A DNA stretch of 64,000 bases from assembly GCF_001636295.1 (NCBI RefSeq), contig NZ_CP014209.1, positions 992,001-1,056,000 of the forward strand. Direction: 5' to 3'. Shown piece after piece: positions 43,947-52,800 of this stretch. A program made the translations under genes and the position numbers. The notes below the pieces were generated by a model. It was given only the letters and a program-made list of their open reading frames with translations, did not search any database and was not told the origin of the DNA. Position 1 is the stretch's first letter; every line of letters starts with the position of its first letter. The stretch is from Isoptericola dokdonensis DS-3 (GTDB lineage: Bacteria > Actinomycetota > Actinomycetes > Actinomycetales > Cellulomonadaceae).

Positions 43947-46217
43947 GTGGCGGGCAGGCAGGACGAGCTGGCGCGCGAGCAGGAGGTCGTCGACCGCCTG
44001 TACGCACGACTGGACACGCTGCGCGCGAGCGCGCGCGCACGACTGGCCGACGTCCGTCGGTCCGGGCCGTCGGGATCACCGCAGAACCGCAGCGAGCGGG
44101 ACGCCTTCGCGACGCTGTACTCCGACCGGGCGGCCCGCCTCGACGCGGTCGAGGACCGCCTCGCGTTCGGGCGGCTCGACCTCGACGACGGCGAGCAGCG
44201 CTACGTGGGCCGCATCGGCCTCACGGACGACGAGCACCGCAGCCTCCTCACGGACTGGCGGGCGCCGGCCGCGCAGCCGTTCTACCGGGCGACGGCCGTG
44301 CAGCCCGACGGCGTCCGGCGGCGGCGGCACGTGGTCACCGCGGGCCGCACGGTCACGGGCATCGAGGACGAGCTGCTCGACCTGGACGCCGTCACCGACG
44401 GGATCGACGCCACCACGCTCTCCGGCGAGGGCGCGCTGCTGGCCTCGCTCGCGCAGCGCCGCACCGGCCGCATGGGTGACATCGTCGCGACCATCCAGGC
44501 CGAGCAGGACCGCATCGTGCGCGACGAGCTGGCGGGGGCGCTCGTCGTCCAGGGTGGCCCCGGCACCGGCAAGACGGCCGTCGCGCTGCACCGTGCCGCC
44601 TACCTGCTCTACGCGCACCGGCGCCTGCTGGAGCGCAGCGGCGTGCTCCTCGTCGGGCCCAGCCGTGCGTTCCTGCGGTACATCGACCAGGTGCTGCCCT
44701 CCCTCGGCGAGACCGGCGTGGTCGCGACCACCGTCGCGGAGCTCGTGCCCGGGCTCCGGGCGGACGCCGTCGAGGACGGCGCGGCCGCCGAGGTCAAGGG
44801 CCGCCTGCTGTGGCGCGACGCCGTGCGGCGCGCCGTCCGCGCCCGCGAGCGGGTCCCCGCCGCCGACGTGCCCGTGCGGGTCGACGGCGTGGACCTGCGC
44901 ATCCGCCGCCGGGACGTGCGCGACGCCATCGCCCGCGCCCGCCGGACGCACAAGCCCCACAACGAGGCACGCCCCACGTTCGTGCGCGAGATGCTCAACC
45001 GGCTCGTCGACCAGTACCGCACCCGGACGGACGCCGAGCTCTCCGACCACGACGTCGCCGTGCTGCTGGAAGACCTGCGCTCCGACCGTGACGTGCGGGT
45101 CGCCCTCAACCTCGCCTGGTTCCCGATCTCCGCGGAGAAGCTGGTCTCGGACCTCTGGGCGAAGCCCCACCGGCTCGCCCAGGCCGCCCCCGAGCTCTCC
45201 GCCGCCGAACGGCTCCTGCTGCACCGGGCCCCCGGCTTCCCCTGGACCGAGGCCGACGTGCCCATCCTCGACGAGGCCGCCGAGCTGCTCGGCGAGGACG
45301 ACTCCGTGGCGAAGGCCGAGGCCCGCGCCCGGGAGGCGGCCCGCGTCGCCGAGGTGGAGTACGCCCGCCGTGTCCTGGAGTCCTCCGGCGCCGGCGGCGG
45401 GCTCGTCGACGCCGAGACCCTCGCGTCCCGGTTCGCGGAGTCCGGGCCCCTGCTCACCACGGCCGAGCGGGCGTCCGCCGACCGCACCTGGACGTACGGG
45501 CACGTCGTGGTCGACGAGGCCCAGGAGCTCAGCCCGATGGCGTGGCACGCGATCGTGCGCCGCGTGCCGACGCGGTCGCTCACCATCGTCGGCGACGTCG
45601 CCCAGACGTCGTCGGCGGCCGGCGCGCGTTCCTGGGACCGGGCGCTCGACGCCGTGCTGGGCGGGCACTGGCGCATCGCGGAGCTCACGGTGAGCTACCG
45701 CACGCCCGCCGCCGTCGCCGACGCCGCCCAGCGGGTCGCCGACGCCGCCGGACTGCCGACCTCCCCGCTGACCGCGGCGCGCGACCTGCCCGGCGCCCTC
45801 GTGCTGGCACCGAGCACCGACCCCGTCGACGCCGCCGCCCGCGCCGCCGCCGACCTCGCCAAGGAGCACGTCGGGCCGGACGGCGCCGGCCGGGTGGCGG
45901 TCGTCGCTGCCGCGGGGACGGTCCCCGGCCTCCGCGCCGCCCTGGCGGACCTGCTGCCCGCCGTGCTGGGTTCCGAAGAGGCCGCCCGGCTCGCCGTGCA
46001 GCGCCCCGAGGACGCCCAGGTCACCGTGGTGACGCCGCGGGACACGAAGGGCCTGGAGTACGACGCCGTCGTCCTCGTCGAGCCGCGGGACATCGTGGGC
46101 GCGCAGGGCGCCGGGGGCCGGTGGGGCGACCTCTACGTCGCGATGACCCGCCCCACGCAGCGGCTCGTCGTGGTGCACGCCCACGAGCTGCCGGCCGGGC
46201 TCGTGCACGAGGGGTGA
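43947..46217 (+). CDS. helR: HelD/HelR-type RNA polymerase recycling ATPase
   Basis: A 756-residue UvrD-like (SF1) ATPase of the HelD family. A long N-terminal coiled-coil arm (DELAREQEVVDRLYARLDTLR) probes RNA polymerase. The Walker A is VVQGGPGTGKTAVALHR (about residue 212), VVVDEAQELSPMAW holds the acidic motif, and VTPRDTKGLEYDAVVLVEP and YVAMTRPTQRL are later helicase motifs. Actinobacterial HelR clears stalled or rifamycin-bound polymerase. GTG 43947 is preferred over ATG 43911 because GGAGGGGG precedes it. No rifamycin-associated element was seen upstream. It could be a housekeeping HelD rather than a rifamycin-induced HelR. Confidence 0.88.
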   Translation: MAGRQDELAREQEVVDRLYARLDTLRASARARLADVRRSGPSGSPQNRSERDAFATLYSDRAARLDAVEDRLAFGRLDLDDGEQRYVGRIGLTDDEHRSLLTDWRAPAAQPFYRATAVQPDGVRRRRHVVTAGRTVTGIEDELLDLDAVTDGIDATTLSGEGALLASLAQRRTGRMGDIVATIQAEQDRIVRDELAGALVVQGGPGTGKTAVALHRAAYLLYAHRRLLERSGVLLVGPSRAFLRYIDQVLPSLGETGVVATTVAELVPGLRADAVEDGAAAEVKGRLLWRDAVRRAVRARERVPAADVPVRVDGVDLRIRRRDVRDAIARARRTHKPHNEARPTFVREMLNRLVDQYRTRTDAELSDHDVAVLLEDLRSDRDVRVALNLAWFPISAEKLVSDLWAKPHRLAQAAPELSAAERLLLHRAPGFPWTEADVPILDEAAELLGEDDSVAKAEARAREAARVAEVEYARRVLESSGAGGGLVDAETLASRFAESGPLLTTAERASADRTWTYGHVVVDEAQELSPMAWHAIVRRVPTRSLTIVGDVAQTSSAAGARSWDRALDAVLGGHWRIAELTVSYRTPAAVADAAQRVADAAGLPTSPLTAARDLPGALVLAPSTDPVDAAARAAADLAKEHVGPDGAGRVAVVAAAGTVPGLRAALADLLPAVLGSEEAARLAVQRPEDAQVTVVTPRDTKGLEYDAVVLVEPRDIVGAQGAGGRWGDLYVAMTRPTQRLVVVHAHELPAGLVHEG

Positions 46218-46260
46218 GACGCGTTTGTCGCCCGGCCCCGCCGGGGCGCACCATAGGGGC

Positions 46261-47499
46261 GTGCTGCGTGCCCTACTCCTCGAGAACATCCACCCCGACG
46301 CCGTCGAGATCCTGCGCGATGCAGGGATCGAGGTCGAGTCGCGTCCCGGCGCGCTCGACGAGGACGAGCTCATCGAGACGCTCGCCGACTACCAGATCCT
46401 CGGCATCCGCTCCAAGACGCAGGTGACCCGCCGCGTCGTGGAGTCCCTGCCCGGCCTGCTCGCCGTGGGGACGTTCTCCATCGGCACGAACCAGATCGAC
46501 CTCGAGGCCGCGGCGTCCCACGGCGTCGCCGTGTTCAACGCGCCGTTCTCCAACACCCGGTCGGTCGTGGAGCTCGCGGTCGCGGAGATCATCGCGCTGA
46601 CCCGACGCCTCACGGTGCGCGACAAGGCGCTCCACGAGGGCGTCTGGGACAAGACGGCCGACGGCTCGCACGAGGTGCGGGGCCGCACGCTGGGCATCAT
46701 CGGCTACGGCAACATCGGTTCGCAGCTGTCGGTGCTGGCGGAGAACCTCGGCATGAACGTCGTGTTCTACGACACCTCCGAGAAGCTGGCGCTCGGCAAC
46801 GCCCGCCGCGTCGAGACCCTCGACGAGCTCCTCGCGCTGGCGGACACCGTGACGATCCACGTCGACGGTCGCGCGGGCAACGCCGGGCTGTTCGGCGAGG
46901 AGCTCTTCTCCCGGATGAAGCCGGGCGCGATCTTCCTCAACCTGTCCCGCGGCTTCGTCGTGGACGTCGACGCCCTGCGTGAGCACATCCTGTCCGGCCA
47001 CCTGTCGGGCGCGGCCGTGGACGTCTTCCCGTCGGAGCCGAAGAAGCGCGGCGACCACTTCGACTCCCCCCTGCGCGGCCTCGACAACGTCATCCTCACC
47101 CCGCACGTCGGCGGCTCGACGGAGGAGGCGCAGCAGAACATCGGCCAGTTCGTGGCCAAGAAGCTGCGCGACTACCTGTTCACCGGGTCGACCATGCTGT
47201 CGGTCAACGTGCCGAACCTCCAGCTCGAGCACACCGGCGTCGGGCGCATCGCCCTGCTGCACCGCAACGTCCCCGGCGTCCTGGCCGCCGTGAACCAGGT
47301 GTTCGCCGACCACGGCGCGAACATCGAGGCGCAGATGCTGTCGACCCGCGGCGAGCTCGGCTACGTGGTCACCGACATCTCCGACGTCACCCAGCGCGGC
47401 GCCTCGGCGAAGCTCATGGAGATGCCCACGACGGTGCGGCTGCGCATCCGGGACGCGTTCGACCGTCCCGAGTTCCCGCCCGGGCCGGCGGCGGGCTGA
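46261..47499 (+). CDS. serA: D-3-phosphoglycerate dehydrogenase, short ACT-domain form
   Basis: The first enzyme of serine synthesis, oxidising 3-phosphoglycerate with NAD. The 412-residue protein has the NAD fold (LGIIGYGNIGSQLSVLAENL) and the catalytic Arg in NLSRGFVVD. The catalytic His is in TPHVGGSTEEAQQNI, and one C-terminal ACT domain (HRNVPGVLAAVNQVFADHGA) follows for serine feedback. It is the short E. coli-like form and lacks the extra ASB domain of the 530-residue mycobacterial enzyme. GTG 46261 has AGGGGC directly upstream; an in-frame codon at 46225 adds 12 residues. A strong terminator follows. Confidence 0.95.
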   Translation: MLRALLLENIHPDAVEILRDAGIEVESRPGALDEDELIETLADYQILGIRSKTQVTRRVVESLPGLLAVGTFSIGTNQIDLEAAASHGVAVFNAPFSNTRSVVELAVAEIIALTRRLTVRDKALHEGVWDKTADGSHEVRGRTLGIIGYGNIGSQLSVLAENLGMNVVFYDTSEKLALGNARRVETLDELLALADTVTIHVDGRAGNAGLFGEELFSRMKPGAIFLNLSRGFVVDVDALREHILSGHLSGAAVDVFPSEPKKRGDHFDSPLRGLDNVILTPHVGGSTEEAQQNIGQFVAKKLRDYLFTGSTMLSVNVPNLQLEHTGVGRIALLHRNVPGVLAAVNQVFADHGANIEAQMLSTRGELGYVVTDISDVTQRGASAKLMEMPTTVRLRIRDAFDRPEFPPGPAAG

Positions 47500-47515
47500 C
47501 CCGCCCGAGACGACC

Positions 47516-47550
47516 AGAGGGGCCCGGACGCGATGCGTCCGGGCCCCTCT
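47516..47550. terminator. Bidirectional terminator between serA and the DUF5302 gene
   Basis: A perfect 16-bp stem (AGAGGGGCCCGGACGC with GCGTCCGGGCCCCTCT) with a three-base loop lies between convergent genes. Confidence 0.88.
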
Positions 47551-47563
47551 CGTCGTGCGGCGG

Positions 47564-47746
47564 TCAGCCGGACTTGCGGCGGAACATCGGCTGCACGGGC
47601 CCGGAGGTCTCCGAACCGTGCACCGACCCGGTGTTGCGGTCGGACTCGGCGCTGCGATGGTTCGACGCGTTCTTGCGGGCGAGAGCCTCCTTGAACTTCG
47701 CCCGGGTGTCGTCGTCGGGTGCGGTCGACTTCTTCTGATCGGTCAT
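47564..47746 (-). CDS. DUF5302 small charged protein
   Basis: A 60-residue, highly charged and probably disordered protein of the actinobacterial DUF5302 family. The pattern is TxxxKKSTAPDDDTRAKFKE followed by ALARKNASNHRS and a conserved FRRKSG end. The function is unknown. It is the last gene of the LysM-nrdR string on the minus strand. The gap to nrdR is 41 bases, so they may share a transcript. Confidence 0.8.
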   Translation of the reverse strand: MTDQKKSTAPDDDTRAKFKEALARKNASNHRSAESDRNTGSVHGSETSGPVQPMFRRKSG

Positions 47747-47787
47747 GTGCCCAGCATGTCCTGCCCGGGCGTCCGGTGCCAGACGTT

Positions 47788-48285
47788 TCAGCTGCCGGCG
47801 CCCTCGTCCGGCCCAGCAGTGGGGCGCTCGGAACGCTCGGAACGCTCCGAACGCAGGGACGTGATCGCTGCCTCGAAGTCCTCGAGGGAGTCGAACGCCT
47901 GGTAGACCGAGGCGAAACGCAGGTAGGCGACCTCGTCGAGCTCACGCAGCGGCCCGAGGATGGCGAGGCCGATCTCGTAGGCGTCGATCTCGGCGCTGCC
48001 CGCGCCGCGCAGCGTCTCCTCGACCTTCTGCGCGAGCAGCGCCAGGTCGTCGGAGCTGACGGGTCTGCCCTGGCAGGCCTTGCGGACACCGGACACGACC
48101 TTGTCCCGGCTGAACGGCTCGGTCGCCCCGGACCGCTTGACGACCGACAGGCTCGCCGTCTCGACGGTCGTGAACCGGCGTCCGCAAGAGGGACACTGGC
48201 GCCGCCGACGGATCGACGACCCGTCGTCCGAGGTACGGGAGTCGACGACGCGCGAGTCGGCGTGGCGGCAGAACGGGCAGTGCAT
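47788..48285 (-). CDS. nrdR: Transcriptional repressor NrdR
   Basis: A 165-residue repressor of ribonucleotide reductase genes that senses dATP/ATP. The N-terminal zinc ribbon [17 protein letters not shown] with [12 protein letters not shown] is complete (four Cys). The ATP-cone domain follows ([19 protein letters not shown], and later [19 protein letters not shown]). The C-terminus carries three tandem Ser-Glu-Arg units encoded by a nine-base repeat. ATG 48285 has AGGAGA upstream. It lies next to lexA and the LysM gene, as in many actinobacteria. Confidence 0.97.
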   Translation of the reverse strand: MHCPFCRHADSRVVDSRTSDDGSSIRRRRQCPSCGRRFTTVETASLSVVKRSGATEPFSRDKVVSGVRKACQGRPVSSDDLALLAQKVEETLRGAGSAEIDAYEIGLAILGPLRELDEVAYLRFASVYQAFDSLEDFEAAITSLRSERSERSERPTAGPDEGAGS

Positions 48286-48333
48286 CCGAGGTCTCCTGCG
48301 GTCGGTGCCGGACCCGTGCCCGGCTGCGCGACG

Positions 48334-48363
48334 AACGTATGCGGGATCGCGGGAGACGTGCAA
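48334..48363 (-). promoter_or_regulatory. Promoter of nrdR
   Basis: On the minus strand TTGCAC (48363-48358), 18 bases and TACGTT (48339-48334) lie about 50 bases upstream of nrdR, within the gap after the LysM gene. nrdR therefore need not depend on SOS induction of the LysM gene. Confidence 0.5.
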
Positions 48364-48383
48364 CATCGGCCGTGCCCGGGCGG

Positions 48384-48725
48384 TCAGTCGGCCGGGAGGG
48401 CGAGGACCTGACCGGCCCGCAGCGCCGAGGTCCGCAGGCCGTTGAGCTCCTTCAGGTCGGTGACGACCTCGCGGAGGTCCTGGCCGGGCTCTGCGAGTAC
48501 GCGGGCGAGGTCCCACAGGGTCTCGCCGGGCGCCACGGTGTGCAGGTCGACCTCGACCCGGACCGGATCCGTGCCGGCGACCGCCTGCGTGCCGCCGAGC
48601 ACGCCCGCGACGGCGACCAGCATCGCCAGGACCACGAGGACGACCCGCCCCCGGACCGTCAGCCTCAGCCCGTCGAGGCCCAGCGGGCCGAGGTCGCTGT
48701 GGGGGCCTGCCGTGATCGTCGACAT
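48384..48725 (-). CDS. SOS-induced LysM membrane protein (YneA-like division inhibitor candidate)
   Basis: A 113-residue protein with one transmembrane helix ([20 protein letters not shown], about residues 34-53) and an external LysM peptidoglycan-binding domain ([20 protein letters not shown]). This plan, next to and divergent from lexA, matches YneA of Bacillus and the lexA-linked LysM protein of mycobacteria, which delay division during the SOS response. ATG 48725 has GGGAGGAG seven bases upstream. The promoter carries a LexA box. Division inhibition is inferred from these analogues, not shown. Confidence 0.85.
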   Translation of the reverse strand: MSTITAGPHSDLGPLGLDGLRLTVRGRVVLVVLAMLVAVAGVLGGTQAVAGTDPVRVEVDLHTVAPGETLWDLARVLAEPGQDLREVVTDLKELNGLRTSALRAGQVLALPAD

Positions 48726-48778
48726 CGGAACTCCTCCCTCGCGGCCGGTGGCGGCCGGGTCGAACACCTGTGCGTCGT

Positions 48779-48812
48779 ACACCTGTTCGTTCGAACAGGT
48801 GTTCCCGTTGTA
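48779..48812 (-). promoter_or_regulatory. LexA box and promoter of the LysM gene
   Basis: The SOS box CGAACAGGTGTTCC (48792-48805) forms part of a larger perfect 11-base inverted repeat (ACACCTGTTCG-TT-CGAACAGGTGT, 48779-48802). On the minus strand it lies immediately downstream of TACAAC (48812-48807), a plausible -10, so LexA would sit over the transcription start. A weaker half-match is at 48761-48774. Confidence 0.75.
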
Positions 48813-48843
48813 CCACGCGACGGCGACACGGGTCGAGAGATCT

Positions 48844-48883
48844 CGAACACGTGTTTGATGTGAGCGGTGTCCTGCCCTACGCT
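48844..48883 (+). promoter_or_regulatory. LexA box and promoter of lexA (autoregulation)
   Basis: The SOS box CGAACACGTGTTTG (48844-48857) overlaps the -35 hexamer TTGATG (48855-48860), which is followed by 17 bases and TACGCT (48878-48883). This gives lexA about 95 bases of leader and direct autorepression. Confidence 0.8.
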
Positions 48884-48980
48884 GGACCCAGCGCGATGGC
48901 ACGTTTGTCGGATTCGACGGGCCGCTCGGCGACGAGCGGTGGCGCGGGCCCGGCGACCACGCACCACGACGGGAGACAGC

Positions 48981-49703
48981 ATGACCACGCGGGACGAGAC
49001 CACCCGGGACGCCGACGGCGGCGTGGCCCCGGTGTCGGAGCTGCTCGGCGGGCAGCGCCTCACGCCACGCCAGCGGGGCGTCCTCGAGACCATCCGGACG
49101 TCGGTCGAGACCCGCGGCTACCCGCCGACCATGCGCGAGATCGGGGAGGCCGTCGGCCTGTCCAGCCCCTCGTCGGTCAAGCACCAGCTCACCACGCTGG
49201 AGCGCAAGGGCTACCTGCGGCGGGACCCGAACCGGCCCCGCGCGATGGAGGTCGTCGACTCGCCCGCCACGAGCCCCGCGCCGCTGTCGGTGGCGGCGCC
49301 CGTGGCCGACGAGGGCGGCGCGTCGCCCGCCGCGGCCTACGTGCCGCTGGTCGGCCGGATCGCGGCCGGCGGCCCGATCCTCGCGGAGCAGGTCGTCGAG
49401 GACGTCTTCGCGCTCCCGCGGCAGGTGGTGGGCGACGGCGAGCTGTTCCTGCTCCGGGTCAGCGGCGACTCCATGGTCGACGCGGCCATCTGCGACGGCG
49501 ACTGGGTGGTCGTGCGTCGCCAGAACGTGGCCGAGCAGGGCGAGATCGTCGCCGCCATGATCGACGGCGAGGCGACCGTCAAGACCTTCCGGCAGAACGG
49601 TGGGCACACCTGGCTGATGCCGCAGAACCCGGCCTACGACCCGATCCTCGGCGACGAGGCGACGGTCCTCGGCCGGGTCGTCGCGGTCCTGCGCAGCCTC
49701 TGA
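48981..49703 (+). CDS. lexA: SOS repressor LexA
   Basis: A 240-residue repressor-protease. The N-terminal winged helix has [40 protein letters not shown] and the wing. An Ala/Pro linker leads to the S24 peptidase domain with the self-cleavage Ala-Gly in GRIAAGGPI, the nucleophile Ser in [17 protein letters not shown] and the Lys in [11 protein letters not shown] 48981 has GGGAGA upstream; the in-frame codon at 48867 lies within the promoter. It controls at least its own gene, the LysM gene and HEPN-dinB in this window. Confidence 0.97.
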   Translation: MTTRDETTRDADGGVAPVSELLGGQRLTPRQRGVLETIRTSVETRGYPPTMREIGEAVGLSSPSSVKHQLTTLERKGYLRRDPNRPRAMEVVDSPATSPAPLSVAAPVADEGGASPAAAYVPLVGRIAAGGPILAEQVVEDVFALPRQVVGDGELFLLRVSGDSMVDAAICDGDWVVVRRQNVAEQGEIVAAMIDGEATVKTFRQNGGHTWLMPQNPAYDPILGDEATVLGRVVAVLRSL

Positions 49704-49705
49704 GA

Positions 49706-49743
49706 GACCCGGTCTGTCGCCGGGTCCCGGCGACAGCCGGGTC
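49706..49743. terminator. Bidirectional terminator between lexA and ldh
   Basis: CTGTCGCCGG pairs with CCGGCGACAG around a three-base loop. Outer arms GACCCGG and CCGGGTC extend the stem to 17 bp with one bulged T. The genes converge here. Confidence 0.8.
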
Positions 49744-49747
49744 CCGG

Positions 49748-50707
49748 CTACAGGCCGAAGCGCTGCTGGACGGCCTTCACGCTGGTCGCCGAGGCCCGCA
49801 TGCCGACGAGCTCGGCGTCCGACAGCGGGATCGGCACCACGGTGGTCGCACCGCGGGAGTCCACCAGGGTCGGCAACGACAGGCAGACGTCGTCGATGCC
49901 GTAGAAGTCGTCGATCCGCGTCGAGACCGGCATCACACGGTGCTCGTCGTTGAGGACCGCCTCGACGATCCGGGTCACGGCGAGACCCACCGCGTAGTTC
50001 GTGGCGCCCTTGCCTGCGATCACGCGATAGGCCGACTCCACGACGTCCCGGGCGATCGACTCCCGGGCGGCGGCGTCCAGCGGCGGCCTCCCCGGCAGGC
50101 TCGGCCACTCCAAGAGCGGCACCCCGGCGATGGTCGCCGCGCTCCACAGGGCGATCTCGGAGTCTCCGTGCTCACCGCCGACGTAGGCGTGGACGTTGCC
50201 CACCGCGACGCCGCAGTGCTCGGCGATCGCGGCCCGCAGGCGCGACGAGTCCAGGACGGTCCCCGAACCGAAGACTCGCTCGGGCGGGAGCCCGGAGATC
50301 TGCTGCGCGGCGTAGGTGACCACGTCCACCGGGTTGGTCACCATGAGGAACGTCGCGTCGGGCGCCACCTCGACCAGTCCCGGCAGGATCTTGCGCGTCA
50401 GCGCGATGGTCGCCTCGGCGAGGTCGAGCCGCGTCTGACCGGGCTTCTGCTTGGCACCCGCGGTGACGACGACGACGTCCGCGCCGCGCACCACCTCGAC
50501 GTCGTCGGACCCGAGCACCTCGGCCTGGGGCACGAACATGCCGCCGTGGCGCAGGTCGAGGACCTCCGCCTCGACCTTCGCGCGGTCGACGTCCATGAGG
50601 GCGACCGTTCGGGCCGTCCCGCGGGCGAGGGCGGCGTAGGCGAGCGTGGAGCCCACGGCACCGGCTCCGACGATGGCCAGCTTGGACGTGCGGCGAGGTG
50701 CGTTCAC
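49748..50707 (-). CDS. ldh: L-lactate dehydrogenase
   Basis: NAD-dependent interconversion of pyruvate and L-lactate in fermentation. The 319-residue protein has the NAD loop IVGAGAVGSTLAYA, the catalytic-loop region AGAKQKPGQTRLDL with substrate Arg, TNPVDVVTYAA, SGTVLDSSRLR with the catalytic Asp/Arg, and the proton-relay His in VGGEHGDSEIALWS. Gln in KQKPGQTR marks lactate rather than malate specificity. GTG 50707 is preceded by TAGGTT and seven bases, a leaderless start. Confidence 0.95.
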   Translation of the reverse strand: MNAPRRTSKLAIVGAGAVGSTLAYAALARGTARTVALMDVDRAKVEAEVLDLRHGGMFVPQAEVLGSDDVEVVRGADVVVVTAGAKQKPGQTRLDLAEATIALTRKILPGLVEVAPDATFLMVTNPVDVVTYAAQQISGLPPERVFGSGTVLDSSRLRAAIAEHCGVAVGNVHAYVGGEHGDSEIALWSAATIAGVPLLEWPSLPGRPPLDAAARESIARDVVESAYRVIAGKGATNYAVGLAVTRIVEAVLNDEHRVMPVSTRIDDFYGIDDVCLSLPTLVDSRGATTVVPIPLSDAELVGMRASATSVKAVQQRFGL

Positions 50708-50714
50708 GCGCCCC

Positions 50715-50720
50715 AACCTA
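50715..50720 (-). promoter_or_regulatory. -10 element of ldh (leaderless)
   Basis: TAGGTT on the minus strand lies seven bases before GTG 50707, overlapping the end of the DinG-like gene. Confidence 0.5.
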
Positions 50721-52760
50721 GACGCCAAGCCTCCGGAGCGCAGCCCGGGCGACCCCCGGGTCGGTGGTCCGCCAGAAGTCCGGCATGGAGCGCACGAGGA
50801 ACGTGCCGTACCGGGCCGTGACCAGGCGCGGGTCGAGCACCGCCACGACCCCCCGGTCGGCGGTGGAGCGCACGAGCCGACCGGCGCCCTGGGCGAGCAG
50901 CAGCGCCGCGTGCTGGGCCGCGACCTGCATGAACCCGTTGCCGCCGGCCTCCTCGACGGCGCGGGCCCGGGCCGCCTTGACGGGGTCGTCGGGGCGGGGG
51001 AACGGGATGCGGTCGATGATGACGAGGCGGCAGGAGTCACCGGGCACGTCGACGCCCTGCCAGAGCGACAGCGTGCCGAAGAGCGAGGTCGCCGGGTCGT
51101 CCGCGAAGGTCCGCACGAGGCTGGGGAGCTGGTCGTCCCCCTGGCAGAGGACGGGCAGGTCGAGGCGCTCGCGCATCGCCTCGGCCGCCGCGGTGGCGGC
51201 CCGCCGGGACGAGAACAGCCCGAGGGTGCGACCGCCCGCCGCCTCGATCAGCCCGGCGATCTCGTCCAGCTGGGCCTGCGTGGTGGGCTCGCGCCCCGGG
51301 GCGGGCAGGTGCTTGGCGACGTAGCAGATCCCCTGGCGGGGGTAGTCGAACGGGCTGCCCACGTCGATCCCGCGCCAGGAGGTGTCCTGCGCGGCGGTGC
51401 CCAGCCCGAGCGAGCGGGCGACGGGGTCGAAGCTGCCGCCGAGGGCGAGCGTGGCGGAGGTCAGCACGGCGGTCCGCTCCCCGAGGAGCTGCTCGCGCAC
51501 CAGCCCGGCCACCGCGAGGGGCGCGGCGTGCAGGCGGGCGATCCCGTCGCCCCAGGCGGCGTCGGCGGGCGGCCGGGAGCACCAGAGCACGTCCGCGGAG
51601 GTGTCCTGCGCGGTCATCCGTTCGGTCACCTCGAAGAGCTGCTGCACCGCCGACTGGGCCATCTTCACGCCGGGGTCCGGCTCCGCGTTGGCCTCGGGCT
51701 TGAGCGCCGTCAGCAGCGCGCGGGCCTCGTCGCGCACGACACCGACGGTCGAGCGCAGCTCGTCGGGCAGCCCGAGGGGGAACCGCTCGGCGGGCACCTG
51801 CGTGAGCAGCTGGGCGAGCGTCTGGGCGGCGGCGTCGAGGCCCTCGGTGCCGACGCCGCCGTGGCGGCGGGCGAGCCGCGCGGCGTGCTCGACGGTCCCG
51901 CCGGACAGGTCGACCGTCGCCGAGGACGTGATGCGGTCGGTGAGCTCGTGCGCCTCGTCGACGACCAGCACGCCGTGCTCGGGCAGCACGTTCGGGTTGC
52001 CCGAGGCGGCGATACCCAGCATCGCGTGGTTGGTGACGACGACGTCGGCCTCCCGCGCGGACCGGCGCGCGAGCTCGGCGAAGCAGTCGTCGACCAGCGG
52101 GCACCGCTGGCCCAGGCACTCGAGCGAGGTCACCGACACCTGCCGCCAGGCCCGGTCGGGGACGCCGGGCACGAGGTCGTCGCGGTCGCCGGTGTCGGAC
52201 TCCTGGGCCCAGGCGTGCAGCCGGCGCACGTGGTCCGCCAGCCGGGCGGCCCCGCCGTCGCCACCGCCGGGGGCGGGGTGCTGCTCGGCGGCCGAGCCCT
52301 CGCCCGGACCCGGGTCGGGGGCGAGGTCGAACAGGGTGGCGTCGGCGTCCGGGTAACCGCCGGCGACCTTGTGCCGGCACAGGTAGTTGTGCCAGCCCTT
52401 GAGCAGCGCGACGTGCGGCTGGCGCGGCAGCCGCGGGCCGACGGCCTCCACGACGAGGGGCAGATCGCGGGTGACGACCTGGCGCTGCAGCGCCAGGGTG
52501 GCCGTGGAGACCACGACCCGCTCCCCCGCCCCGACGGCGTGCCGCACGGCGGGCACGAGGTAGCCGAGCGACTTGCCGGTCCCCGTGCCGGCCTGGACGA
52601 GCAGGTGCCGCCCGGACTCCACGGCGGCTGCCACCTCGGCCGCCATCGTCGACTGCCCCTCGCGGGGCGAGCCGCCGAGGGCACCGACGGCGGCCTCCAG
52701 CAGCTCGACCGCCCCCGGCAGGTCGTCGGCGGGCGCGTCGGAGGAGTCGGTGGAGGTCAC
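50718..52760 (-). CDS. DinG-family ATP-dependent DNA helicase
   Basis: A 680-residue XPD/DinG-like superfamily 2 helicase. The Walker A is VQAGTGTGKSLGYLVP (about residue 55) and the DEAH box is LVVDEAHELTDR. Cysteines in YLCRHK and CLGQRCPLVDDC are placed as in the iron-sulphur cluster domain of XPD-type enzymes. Motif VI is near LAQGAGRLVRSTADRG. These helicases unwind R-loops and damaged forks. Despite the DinG name, I see no LexA box upstream. GTG 52760 is preceded by TAGGAT and six bases, a leaderless start. Confidence 0.92.
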   Translation of the reverse strand: MTSTDSSDAPADDLPGAVELLEAAVGALGGSPREGQSTMAAEVAAAVESGRHLLVQAGTGTGKSLGYLVPAVRHAVGAGERVVVSTATLALQRQVVTRDLPLVVEAVGPRLPRQPHVALLKGWHNYLCRHKVAGGYPDADATLFDLAPDPGPGEGSAAEQHPAPGGGDGGAARLADHVRRLHAWAQESDTGDRDDLVPGVPDRAWRQVSVTSLECLGQRCPLVDDCFAELARRSAREADVVVTNHAMLGIAASGNPNVLPEHGVLVVDEAHELTDRITSSATVDLSGGTVEHAARLARRHGGVGTEGLDAAAQTLAQLLTQVPAERFPLGLPDELRSTVGVVRDEARALLTALKPEANAEPDPGVKMAQSAVQQLFEVTERMTAQDTSADVLWCSRPPADAAWGDGIARLHAAPLAVAGLVREQLLGERTAVLTSATLALGGSFDPVARSLGLGTAAQDTSWRGIDVGSPFDYPRQGICYVAKHLPAPGREPTTQAQLDEIAGLIEAAGGRTLGLFSSRRAATAAAEAMRERLDLPVLCQGDDQLPSLVRTFADDPATSLFGTLSLWQGVDVPGDSCRLVIIDRIPFPRPDDPVKAARARAVEEAGGNGFMQVAAQHAALLLAQGAGRLVRSTADRGVVAVLDPRLVTARYGTFLVRSMPDFWRTTDPGVARAALRRLGV

Positions 52761-52766
52761 CGGACG

Positions 52767-52772
52767 ATCCTA
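52767..52772 (-). promoter_or_regulatory. -10 element of the DinG-like gene (leaderless)
   Basis: TAGGAT on the minus strand lies six bases before GTG 52760. Confidence 0.5.
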
Positions 52773-52800
52773 CGGGCGCGGGCCGACGCCGCCGGGCGGG

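Noticed and set aside
48761..48774. A third LexA box near lexA (CGAACACCTGTGCG)
   Set aside because: The second half (GTGCG) departs from GTTCG. It may contribute cooperatively but is not a convincing site on its own.
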